This document shows positions 1-8,156 of a stretch of 64,000 nucleotides of DNA, in pieces. The notes beneath the pieces were generated by a model that was not told the DNA's origin, did not search any database, and saw nothing but the letters and a program-made list of their open reading frames with translations. This DNA is from Aquimarina algiphila. Its GTDB lineage: Bacteria > Bacteroidota > Bacteroidia > Flavobacteriales > Flavobacteriaceae. A program made the translations under genes and the position numbers. Location of the stretch: contig NZ_VLNR01000020.1 of NCBI RefSeq assembly GCF_007489275.1, positions 1-64,000 on the forward strand. The letters are read 5' to 3'. How positions within the stretch are numbered: position 1 is the stretch's first letter; each line of letters begins with the position of its first letter.

Positions 1-130
1 TGAGGGATTTAAAAATAGAATCTTATCAAAGATCACAGCAATGACCATTATTCAATATATCAATAGGTTTGAATTCAACAGAAATATAAACAACCTAAAA
101 ATTAATATTAACTAAATGCACAACGGGTTG
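1..130 (+). mobile_element. Right end of an IS982-like insertion sequence (partial)
   Basis: The window opens inside a transposase reading frame that ends at 115. The minus-strand reading frame of the neighbouring gene (start at 564) runs smoothly until about 131 and then enters sequence reading AACCCGTTGTGCATTTAG, which resembles a terminal inverted repeat. I therefore place the element's end at about 130. The left end, and so the matching inverted repeat and target duplication, lies outside the window. The IS982 assignment rests on the transposase C-terminus and is from memory of the family. Confidence 0.55.
2..115 (+). CDS. Transposase C-terminus, IS982-like (5' truncated by window)
   Basis: Frame 2 is open from the window edge and ends with TAA at 113-115. 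It encodes about 37 residues containing LSKITAMTIIQYINRF and a final FNRNINNLKI-type tail. This looks like the conserved C-terminal end of IS982-family DDE transposases in Bacteroidota, where the segment lies after the last catalytic region. The catalytic residues would be to the left of the window, so activity cannot be judged. Confidence 0.55.
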   Translation, partial: EGFKNRILSKITAMTIIQYINRFEFNRNINNLKININ

Positions 131-564
131 TCTTTAGTTATTTTTGACAGTTTAAAATTTTCATTATAATATTTAAAAGATGTTGCTAATTGATTGTTTC
201 TTTTATGGTATATTCCAAATTTTAGCAATGCCTTTTGCATATACAATGTATCTTTTTTTTCTATTGCCAGATCATATAATTGACGTGTATATATAATGGC
301 ACTATCATACCGATTATCCTTACCCAATAACCATGTTTTCCACATCAACCCGTTGTAAATTAAAGAGTCTTTTTGAGATAAATAAGCCCCTTTTAAAAAA
401 GAATTTATATACTCTAATCGTATAGGGATTGGTAAAGAATCTGCTTTACTTAGTTTATAGTATTGAGTCAGACTATCTTGTTGTTTTTGGCTATATATTG
501 CATTAGATAATAATAGAGTTATTACCAATAAAGAAAAATTAATATGCCAGGACCTAAGCTTCAT
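112..564 (-). pseudogene. Exported TPR-like protein, truncated by insertion sequence
   Basis: The reading frame starts with a clear signal peptide (residues 1-25, ending in NAIYSQ). It continues with helical sequence typical of the N-terminus of exported tetratricopeptide proteins of Bacteroidota, with periodic Y/A/L positions around residues 60-140. Many such proteins continue into a membrane segment and a histidine-kinase or LuxR-type output domain, and usually exceed 400 residues. Here only about 144 native codons remain. The last residues, PLCI and the stop, are encoded by the terminal sequence of the neighbouring insertion element. The fragment could still be secreted but lacks any output domain. 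The family is a tentative call; the truncation is seen directly. Confidence 0.55.
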
Positions 565-781
565 TTTACTAAGCTACTAAATTCGCCTGAATACTGGTGC
601 TCTTGTTATTTCTATTGTACACTTTTTTTAGGACGAGATTCCCCCCTTGTAACAATTCTTTCTTAATATAGTCTTCCTGTTATAGTATCAAAATCACTAT
701 TTATTTGACATGTCAGGCAACTATTTGCGTCTAAATATTGTCTATAGGTATAGAAACTTGTTTGATATAAACTTCATCATA

Positions 782-2287
782 ATGATATATAATAAAACCA
801 TCATCTTTTCATTTTTAATTGGCCTTGTGGGTACTATAGGCTCTGCACAAACAATTACTTCTAAAGTGGTAGATAAAAAAACCAACCAGCCTATACCATT
901 TGCCACGATCCAGATATCAGAAAATGATGGGGTCATTACCAATGAAGAAGGAAGGTTTACGATACATATGGATCAGGCAAATGCCTCTGCAGATTCTATC
1001 TATATCTCTTCTATGGGATATGAAAAAATAGGTATTGCAGTACAGCCCGCAATAGATAGTATCATTTATATCCAACCCAAGGCGATAGAGTTAAAAAGTG
1101 TATACCTGTCTAACAAGAATTATACTATAGACGAAATCATGGATAAGGTCGAGGAACGATTGGCACAGAATTATCATTTTGATATGACGCAAAAACGCTT
1201 GTTTTTTAGACAATCTGAGTTTAATACCATGAAGAAACTGGATGTGGAGTTTAAAAAATCTACCATCGAAGAACTTAATGAAGAATTTATCGATAGCGTG
1301 ATTACTATTATCCCAAGAAAATCAGAATATTATATAGAGACCCTCTGTGATTATTATGGTAGTGTCGAAAAACGAAAAATCAATATCATTAAAGCTGCAG
1401 AATTATACGACAAAAATAATTCGGGTTCTATGGAAGCAATGTCAGAAAAGTTAGAAAAAATCTTTAAAGACAATGTAAAACCTGATTCTTATCTAAAAAT
1501 TAAATCGGGATTATTTGGCACCAAAGTACAAGTAGATTCTATCCTCGAACAGAGTGAAGAGGCCAAAGCAGCCAAAGATGAGATCAATGATAAAAAAGAG
1601 GAAAAAAGTGAGTTTCTTAAATATAGAAGAATGGCAATAGAAGGGCTTTTTAAAAATATGTTCTTTCAGGAAGATCCCACAGTAAATTTTATCAGTAAAT
1701 CAGGACGATATGAGTTTGAGTTGATTGATTACACCTATATGGATGACAGTAGCGTATACATCATCAATTTTTCGCCTAAAAGAAGAGAAGATTTTAAGGG
1801 GACTATATATGTAAATACCGAAGACTTTGCCATCATGCGTGTTGATTATACTAATGTAAAAAACTTACGCAATTTTAGACTGCTTGGACTTAGCTACCAG
1901 GAAAACCTTTATAAAGGAACAACAATTTTTACTAAAGGACAGGATAATAAATACACGGTAAAGTACCTCGAAAAAATAAAGGGTAATCTTTTTGGTGTGG
2001 ATCGACCGCTAAAAGTAATCGAAAAGAACAAACACGTTAAGGGAAAACGCAAACAAAATGAATTATCTCTGGAGATCGATGCCGGTATTGGTAATGTTTC
2101 TAAATATGAAATAGTAGTTTTTGATTCTAAATCCTTAACCGAAACCGATTATAATGGTAGCATAGAAAACAAGTCAATCAGACCTGAATACCTATCAAGA
2201 TACAATCCAGAATTCTGGAAGGGGTATAATATCATTGAGCCTAATGCTGCTATAAAACAGTTTACCGTAGCCCCAGAGAGTGAATGA
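782..2287 (+). CDS. Exported protein with carboxypeptidase-regulatory-like domain
   Basis: I place the start at 782 rather than the upstream in-frame ATG at 710, because residues from 782 form a clean signal peptide (MIYNKTIIFSFLIGLVG, cleavage after GSAQ). That gives 501 residues. After the signal comes a CarboxypepD_reg-like beta-sandwich (about residues 24-105: KVVDKKTNQPIPFATIQI, then TNEEGRFTI). The remaining 400 residues are charged and of unknown fold, with an RKS/YRRMA-rich middle. The same N-terminal domain caps many SusC/TonB-dependent receptors, but no TonB box or barrel signature is visible and the protein is too short for a receptor. It is probably periplasmic or outer-membrane attached. 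It stands alone and converges on the export locus. Function unknown. Confidence 0.7.
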   Translation: MIYNKTIIFSFLIGLVGTIGSAQTITSKVVDKKTNQPIPFATIQISENDGVITNEEGRFTIHMDQANASADSIYISSMGYEKIGIAVQPAIDSIIYIQPKAIELKSVYLSNKNYTIDEIMDKVEERLAQNYHFDMTQKRLFFRQSEFNTMKKLDVEFKKSTIEELNEEFIDSVITIIPRKSEYYIETLCDYYGSVEKRKINIIKAAELYDKNNSGSMEAMSEKLEKIFKDNVKPDSYLKIKSGLFGTKVQVDSILEQSEEAKAAKDEINDKKEEKSEFLKYRRMAIEGLFKNMFFQEDPTVNFISKSGRYEFELIDYTYMDDSSVYIINFSPKRREDFKGTIYVNTEDFAIMRVDYTNVKNLRNFRLLGLSYQENLYKGTTIFTKGQDNKYTVKYLEKIKGNLFGVDRPLKVIEKNKHVKGKRKQNELSLEIDAGIGNVSKYEIVVFDSKSLTETDYNGSIENKSIRPEYLSRYNPEFWKGYNIIEPNAAIKQFTVAPESE

Positions 2288-2295
2288 TTGTATTA

Positions 2296-2420
2296 TTGTC
2301 ATCCCAGTTTAGATTAGAAAGACAATTATAATAGATTCCGGATCAAGTCCGGAATGACAAAACTAAAATGTTTAAAATAATGATTATTAAGTTGTCGTCC
2401 CAGCGTAAGCTGGGATCTAT
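2296..2420. repeat. REP-like palindromes in convergent gap
   Basis: Two strong hairpins lie between convergent genes. ATTCCGGA (2335-2342) pairs with TCCGGAAT (2348-2355) around a 5-base loop, and TCCCAGC (2398-2404) pairs with GCTGGGA (2409-2415) around GTAA. Both are flanked by TGTCATCCC-like or GGAATGACA-like ends. This is the style of dispersed palindromic repeats found in many bacterial genomes. Their position suggests they also act as bidirectional terminators for the gene ending at 2287 and the export locus ending at 2479. No long T-run follows either stem. Confidence 0.6.
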
Positions 2421-2437
2421 ATGACTCTTTTAACTAC

Positions 2438-2467
2438 ACTTCGATAAACTCAGCAGGACTATCGAGA
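2438..2467. repeat. Short palindromic intergenic repeat
   Basis: TCGATA (2441-2446) pairs with TATCGA (2460-2465) around an AACTCAGCAGGAC loop. The CTTCGATAAACTCAGCA core looks like the small dispersed repeats with a CTCAGC loop seen between genes in Bacteroidota. A related CTGAGCGTAGACGAAGTG core occurs at 54225-54242 in this window. Confidence 0.4.
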
Positions 2468-2478
2468 TGCAACAATAC

Positions 2479-3141
2479 CTAAACAATACTCCCATCCAAC
2501 AAATTAATCACTCTCGATCCATAGGCCATATTTTTTTCAGAATGTGTTACCTGTATAATAGTTACACCTTCTTTATTAAGTTGTGTAAAGATCTCCATAA
2601 TTTCTTCCCCTTGTTTAGAATTCAAGTTCCCGGTAGGTTCATCGGCAAGGATAAGTTTTGGACTCGCAATAAGTGCTCTGGCTACTCCTACCAATTGCTG
2701 TTGCCCACCACTTAACTGAGCAGGAAAAAGGTCTTTTTTACCCACAATATTAAAACGATCTAGCATATCTCCAACGAGTGATTTTCGCTCAGAAGCACTG
2801 TGTTTTTTGTATAATAATGGCATTTCCAGGTTTTCCTTGACCGTTAATTCATCAATTAAGTGGTATGCCTGAAAAACAAATCCTACATATTGCTTATATA
2901 AGTTGGCGCGGTGTTTCTCTTTGAGCGTATGAACAGATTCATCCAAAAATGTATATTCTCCCTCATTAAAATCATCCAACATTCCAATTACATTTAGTAA
3001 AGTTGATTTTCCTGATCCAGAAGGTCCCATAATAGAGATAAAATCTCCTTCATTAACCCAAAAATTAATATCTTTTAATAAGAAAACCTTCTGTCCTCCA
3101 GAATGTACCCACTTCGAAATATTCTTTAAATTTAATAGCAT
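2479..3141 (-). CDS. ABC transporter ATPase, MacB/LolD type (second ATPase of locus)
   Basis: A 220-residue ATPase subunit expected to power an FtsX/MacB-type permease at the inner membrane. Walker A GPSGSGKST is at 39-47, the Q-loop at about 91, signature LSGGQQQ at 143-149, Walker B LILADE at 163-168 and the H-loop His at 200. It differs from the other ATPase (43294-43989) at usually conserved places: after the signature it reads LVGVARAL instead of RVAIARAL, and the D-loop reads NLNSK instead of NLDSK. It is the last gene of the long minus-strand series, 80 bases after the last permease. The catalytic residues are present, so it is probably active. Its permease partners cannot be assigned; it may serve the nearest ones or all of them. 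Confidence 0.9.
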   Translation of the reverse strand: MLLNLKNISKWVHSGGQKVFLLKDINFWVNEGDFISIMGPSGSGKSTLLNVIGMLDDFNEGEYTFLDESVHTLKEKHRANLYKQYVGFVFQAYHLIDELTVKENLEMPLLYKKHSASERKSLVGDMLDRFNIVGKKDLFPAQLSGGQQQLVGVARALIASPKLILADEPTGNLNSKQGEEIMEIFTQLNKEGVTIIQVTHSEKNMAYGSRVINLLDGSIV

Positions 3142-3221
3142 CTGTATTTGTTTTATTTTTTAAAATTAATATTTATATCATTTGATTTTACATACAATTT
3201 ATAAGAATCGATGTATTGTTT

Positions 3222-5630
3222 TTATTCTTCTCTAAGCGCATGAATCGGATTTGCCAACGCTGCTTTTATGGACTGAAAACTACAGGTTATTACTGAAATT
3301 ATAAAAGTGATTAGTCCGCCACTTAAAAGCATCCAAATCGATATATCAATACGATACGTAAACCCTTCAAGCCATAAATTCATAAGATAATATACAACAG
3401 GAACGGCAATGATAAATGCCAAAGCGACTAAGCGCATAAACTCCTTTGTAAAAAAAGAAAGAATTTGCAAGATGCTGGCTCCCATCACCTTTCGAATTCC
3501 AATCTCTTTGGTTTTTCTTGAAGTAATAAACGACATCAAGCCAAAAAGACCAAGACACCCTATGCATATGGCGAGAATAGAAAAAATGGTAAATCCATTA
3601 AACACCAATCGCTCCAGAACATATTCTTTTTCGATAGCATCGTCTAAGAAATCATATCGATATATCGAAGAAGTAAACGTATCTTCCCATACCTCCTTAA
3701 TCATCGCAAGGGATTCATAATTCTGATTTCCAATTTTGATAAATGCCTGGTTTTGATAATACTCCCAATTTAAAATAATACATGGAGTAATCTCATACTG
3801 AAAGGAATTATTATGATAGTCTTTTACTACTCCAACAATAGTGGCTTGACCTTCATTAATCTGAATTTTCTTTCCGATCGCCTCTTCTGGCGTCCAGTTA
3901 TAGGATTTCAGTAAGGTTTCATTCACAATAAATTCATCAAAGGTTTCTTTATTGGAAGTAAAATTTCTTCCGGCCAGGAGTTCTAAATCATAAAAATCCA
4001 GATAATTAACATCTCCTATTTTCATCTCAGCATCCAAAGATTCCTCTACTGTCTGTTCTGGACGACGAAAACTTGTTCCTAACTGAAAGCCATGAACTGC
4101 CATAGGAGGACCAGAACCAAAACTAACTTTAGAAATGTTATTGTTTTCTAACAGTACGTTTCTAAACACTTCCAATTTTGAAAACTCTGGTGTTGGTGTC
4201 ATCACTACAGCATTTGATGAAAACCCCATAGATTCATTCTTAAAATAATTCATCTGTAAAGCCACAACTATCGCTGCAATGACAAAAAGCTGAACAATAA
4301 CAAACTGAAATACAATTAATGATCTACGTAGATTAAAATTTCCCGTTCCGCGTAGCTGAATTCTATTTTTTAATGCTTGTATTGGTCTATATGCAGAAAG
4401 AACGATAGCAGGATAAATAGCTGCCAGAAGAATGGTAAAACAACCGATGAGTAGAATCAAACCTATATGACTCCAGGCAAACTGAAGCTTCAAATCAATA
4501 ATAGATAAATTAGTATTTAACTGATGTAGTAAGGCACTCACAATAGCAACAGAAATACATAATGTCCCTATAATAATGATACTATTTTCAAAGATGAACT
4601 GACGTATTAAATCTCTTCTTTTACTCCCTAAGACTTTGCGAATACCTACTTCTTTTGATCTAGATATCGATTGTGCAGTAAGTAGATTGATAAAATTCAC
4701 AATAGCAATGACCAAAATAAATAAGGCTACAATCGAAGCCGTAAAGAGAACTTTTGACGGCAAAATATATCCGCCAGGGCTACTGCCATATAATGTTTCG
4801 TTATGAATTTCTGTTAATGGTTGGAGAAAATATGAAATGCGTTTATCATCTTCTGGTTTTAGGTATTTTTTCTTCCAGCTAGCAATTTTAGCCTCTAGAG
4901 GTTTCCTCAATTCTTCATTTTGTAAAACTACATAGGTCGTTCCCTGGTAATTTCCAGACCAATTTCCTGAGAAATAGGGGTTATTAATTTTAAAGAATTC
5001 ATACGGAATCAATATGTTGTATCGCTGATTAGAGTTTCCGGGAGCACTTTTTATAACACCAGTAACTTTAAGTGGATCTTTACTTTGTAGAGCTATGGTT
5101 TTGCCCATAATCGATTGATAATTCTCGTTATGTTCGGGAAAATACTTGTTTGCCAATTCTTCTGTCAATATAATCGAATTGATATCTGAAAGTGCAGTAT
5201 TGAAATCTCCTGCAATCCATTCGATATCAAATGTTTTAAGAAAGAAAGGGTCTGCAAACAATACATGAGATTCCTCGAATCGTATTAAGTCTCTTTCTTC
5301 GTCTTCAATACTAAACTCGCGACTTACTGGTCCAGCAGTCTGAGTAACCATATCAATTTCGGGAAAATCATTACGCAATGCCGATGCTAAGGGGTATGCC
5401 GTAGTATTCCAATATAACGTCTGATCGGGTAATTGATTATGTTGAACTACCCGATACGTGTTTTCTGCTTTTTCGTGATAGTGATCAAAACTAGATTCAT
5501 ACCTCACAAAAATCAATATGACCATACAAGTACTAATCCCTATGGACAATCCAAAGATATTAATAGCAGTATTCACTTTATTTTTCAAAAGATTTCTCCA
5601 GGCTATTTTGATATAGTTTTTAATCATCAC
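3222..5630 (-). CDS. FtsX/MacB-type fused permease, copy 16 (last)
   Basis: An 802-residue membrane subunit of a MacB-type exporter. TM1 is at about 22-44, followed by a first periplasmic MacB_PCD-like domain to about 285, then three TM segments with coupling motif SKEVGIRKVLGS. A second N-terminal-like TM follows at about 430-455, a second periplasmic domain to about 670, and a last three-TM unit with TKEIGIRKVMGA. It ends in NPIHALREE, slightly different from the NPIKSLRTE ending of most copies. The central NFINLLTAQS also differs from the NFMNLSTARS consensus. It starts 8 bases after copy 15 ends and precedes the second ATPase. It could belong functionally with that ATPase; this is inferred only from position. 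Confidence 0.9.
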   Translation of the reverse strand: MMIKNYIKIAWRNLLKNKVNTAINIFGLSIGISTCMVILIFVRYESSFDHYHEKAENTYRVVQHNQLPDQTLYWNTTAYPLASALRNDFPEIDMVTQTAGPVSREFSIEDEERDLIRFEESHVLFADPFFLKTFDIEWIAGDFNTALSDINSIILTEELANKYFPEHNENYQSIMGKTIALQSKDPLKVTGVIKSAPGNSNQRYNILIPYEFFKINNPYFSGNWSGNYQGTTYVVLQNEELRKPLEAKIASWKKKYLKPEDDKRISYFLQPLTEIHNETLYGSSPGGYILPSKVLFTASIVALFILVIAIVNFINLLTAQSISRSKEVGIRKVLGSKRRDLIRQFIFENSIIIIGTLCISVAIVSALLHQLNTNLSIIDLKLQFAWSHIGLILLIGCFTILLAAIYPAIVLSAYRPIQALKNRIQLRGTGNFNLRRSLIVFQFVIVQLFVIAAIVVALQMNYFKNESMGFSSNAVVMTPTPEFSKLEVFRNVLLENNNISKVSFGSGPPMAVHGFQLGTSFRRPEQTVEESLDAEMKIGDVNYLDFYDLELLAGRNFTSNKETFDEFIVNETLLKSYNWTPEEAIGKKIQINEGQATIVGVVKDYHNNSFQYEITPCIILNWEYYQNQAFIKIGNQNYESLAMIKEVWEDTFTSSIYRYDFLDDAIEKEYVLERLVFNGFTIFSILAICIGCLGLFGLMSFITSRKTKEIGIRKVMGASILQILSFFTKEFMRLVALAFIIAVPVVYYLMNLWLEGFTYRIDISIWMLLSGGLITFIISVITCSFQSIKAALANPIHALREE

Positions 5631-5638
5631 GTTTTCTT

Positions 5639-8146
5639 TTACTCGGTTCGTAAATTATGTATTGGATTAGATGATGCTGCTTTAACTGTTTGAAATCCAA
5701 CAGTTAGCAATGTAATAATCACCGCACATAGTGCAGCCAATATAAATACCCATATATCGATCGGGGTTCTATAGGCAAATCCTTTAAGCCATTCATCAAC
5801 CAGAAAATAAGCAAGAGGTGAAGCTAACAGAATCGAAACTCCTATAAGTTTGGCAAATTCTGATGAAAATAATACTGCTAATTCTGATACTTTGGCTCCC
5901 AATACTTTTCTAATACTTAATTCTTTTACCCGCTGTTCTGCTGTAAAGGCAGCCAAACCAAATAATCCAAGACATGCAATAATAAGCGCCATAAGAGTGA
6001 ATATATTTAGTACAACTCCCATTCGTTGTTCTGACTCGAAGGTGTTTTCAAATTCCTGATCCATAAAACTATACTCAAAAGGTACTGATGGATCCATCTG
6101 CGCAATCTCATCTTTTACATTTTCTACCAAAGCTTGCAGGTCAGTTGCACTCTTCACCAATTCTGGATTGAGTTTCATGGAGTAAAAAGACAATCCTCCT
6201 CCATAATCCCAAACTTTATCATTTTGATGGTGGATAATAACCAATGGTCCTATTTCCTGATGTACACTATTAAAATTAAAATCCTTTACTACTCCCAAAA
6301 CTTCAAATTCATCTTCGCTTCCAGAAGCAAGAGCCACTATTTTTCCGATTGGAGAGTCTGAAGCATACATTTCTTTTGAGCCCCAGCCTAATGTTTTAAC
6401 TGCCTTCTCATTGAGTATCACTTTATACTTATCATTAGGTCGAGAGGAATCAAAATTACCTCCTGCAACAAATTCTACTCCCAATACATCAAGATAGTCC
6501 TCTTCTGCTCTTACATTTCTAAGCTGAACCACATCATTTTCGGGTCCCAGAGCTTTGTATCGATCTCCGGACCATATGTTTGGAGGTATCCCAAAAGATT
6601 TACCAACTTTAGAAAATGCGGAGTTTGATGCAAATTTTGCTTTAAGTGATTCTGTGTCAAATCCCATCTGTTCTATATTATGAATCTGCAAAATATTATC
6701 CTTTTCAAATCCTATATCAAGAGTAGAAGTATATGATAATTGTTTTTGAACAAATAGTGTACAAATAACCAATGCAATAGAAATGGTAAATTGAAATACC
6801 ACTAGTCCGTTTCTAATTCCTTTTCCTCTAAACTTATTACTGATTTTTCCTTTTAGTGTTTCTACAGGTTCAAACATAGAAAGATAAAAAGCCGGATAAC
6901 TTCCAGATATAAGACCTAAGCCTAATATAAATAGTACCACGATTCCCAAAAATATGGGATTGATGAGGTACGGAATTAATGCTAGTTGTACCTCTGCAAT
7001 ATCGTTAAATGTATGTAAGGATACTTGTACTAATACCAAAGCGATAATCGTACCTGCCAATACAAAAAGTGTTGATTCTAATACAAACTGTTTGATCAAT
7101 GCTTTTCGTTTTGATCCCAGAACTTTTCTTACTCCTATCTCCTTTGCTCTTTTGGAGGATCGCGCTGTAGAAAGGTTCATGAAATTAATACTGGATAAAA
7201 TAAGTACCAGAATACCAATAGCTCCAAATATGTTCACAAACATAGGATTACCAGAAGGTCCAAAAACATTAAAATTAGGAGATTCTGATAAGTATATCTC
7301 TCTAAGTGGTTGAAGATCTAATGTCCAGGCATGCCCAGCTGTAAACTCATCAAATGTCTGGTTAAAAATACGTTCGGTTGTTGGTGGAGCCCATTTTGGG
7401 GGTATTGCCTGAATTTTATCAGTAAATGCCTTCATATCGGTTCCTTCTTTTACCAGACCATAGGTTGCAAATGCTGTCCATATCCATTTCCATCCATTAG
7501 CATCCATCATTTCTGAATAGCTTTTTAAAGAAACGATCATATCAAACTGAAGGTGCGATTTATAAGGAACCTCAGCAATAATACCTTGTACAGTATATGT
7601 TTTCCAGGAACCATCATAATCCTTAACCTCCAATGTTTTTCCCATAGGGTCATCATCACCAAAATAACGTTCTGCTGTTTCTTTGGTCATCACCATAGTA
7701 AGAGGCTCACTAAGTGCTGTTTTGGGATCTCCCTGAAGAAACTGAAAGGAAAATACATCAAAAACATTCTCTTCGGCGGCAAAGTAACGGCTTTCATTAT
7801 AGAAATTAACTTTATTATTATGGTTAGCACGAATTGTTTGTCTTCCGGTACTCAAAAGTCTTGTTACTTCTTCAAACTCTGGTGCATCTGCTCTTAGTGC
7901 GGTAGCTACATTAGGTCCTGTGCTAGAAACCATTTCGTCCCAATCTCCCCAAATATTGGGTTGATTCACTCTGTATATACGATCTGCTTTTTCATGAAAG
8001 GTATCATACGTCATTTCGCTATGAACATATAAGCCAATAATAAAACAAGTTGCAATACCGATGCTAAGTCCTAATATATTTAGAATTGTAAATTGTTTTT
8101 GTCGAATGGCATTTCTCCAGGCTATTTTGATATAATTCTTAATCAT
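5639..8146 (-). CDS. FtsX/MacB-type fused permease, copy 15
   Basis: At 835 residues this is the longest copy. It begins IKNYIKIAWRN, the usual start of the family, with TM1 at about 20-42. The extra length is mainly in the first periplasmic domain, which carries a Trp-rich and charged stretch (WKWIWTAFATYG and a later PPKWAPPTTER) not seen in the neighbours. The first coupling motif is AKEIGVRKVLGS after NFMNLSTARS. The second is VKELSIRKVLGA, where the usual EIGIRKV has become ELSIRKV. The C-terminus is NPIHNLRTE. It starts 10 bases after copy 14. The larger first domain suggests a different substrate or adaptor contact, which is inference. Confidence 0.9.
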   Translation of the reverse strand: MIKNYIKIAWRNAIRQKQFTILNILGLSIGIATCFIIGLYVHSEMTYDTFHEKADRIYRVNQPNIWGDWDEMVSSTGPNVATALRADAPEFEEVTRLLSTGRQTIRANHNNKVNFYNESRYFAAEENVFDVFSFQFLQGDPKTALSEPLTMVMTKETAERYFGDDDPMGKTLEVKDYDGSWKTYTVQGIIAEVPYKSHLQFDMIVSLKSYSEMMDANGWKWIWTAFATYGLVKEGTDMKAFTDKIQAIPPKWAPPTTERIFNQTFDEFTAGHAWTLDLQPLREIYLSESPNFNVFGPSGNPMFVNIFGAIGILVLILSSINFMNLSTARSSKRAKEIGVRKVLGSKRKALIKQFVLESTLFVLAGTIIALVLVQVSLHTFNDIAEVQLALIPYLINPIFLGIVVLFILGLGLISGSYPAFYLSMFEPVETLKGKISNKFRGKGIRNGLVVFQFTISIALVICTLFVQKQLSYTSTLDIGFEKDNILQIHNIEQMGFDTESLKAKFASNSAFSKVGKSFGIPPNIWSGDRYKALGPENDVVQLRNVRAEEDYLDVLGVEFVAGGNFDSSRPNDKYKVILNEKAVKTLGWGSKEMYASDSPIGKIVALASGSEDEFEVLGVVKDFNFNSVHQEIGPLVIIHHQNDKVWDYGGGLSFYSMKLNPELVKSATDLQALVENVKDEIAQMDPSVPFEYSFMDQEFENTFESEQRMGVVLNIFTLMALIIACLGLFGLAAFTAEQRVKELSIRKVLGAKVSELAVLFSSEFAKLIGVSILLASPLAYFLVDEWLKGFAYRTPIDIWVFILAALCAVIITLLTVGFQTVKAASSNPIHNLRTE

Positions 8147-8156
8147 AATTTTCCTT

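Noticed and set aside
710-781. Upstream ATG of the exported protein at 782
   Set aside because: The extra 24 residues come before a complete signal peptide and look non-coding.
2296-2420. Paired palindromes considered as a small CRISPR array
   Set aside because: Only two different hairpins, no equal-length spacers and no cas genes nearby.
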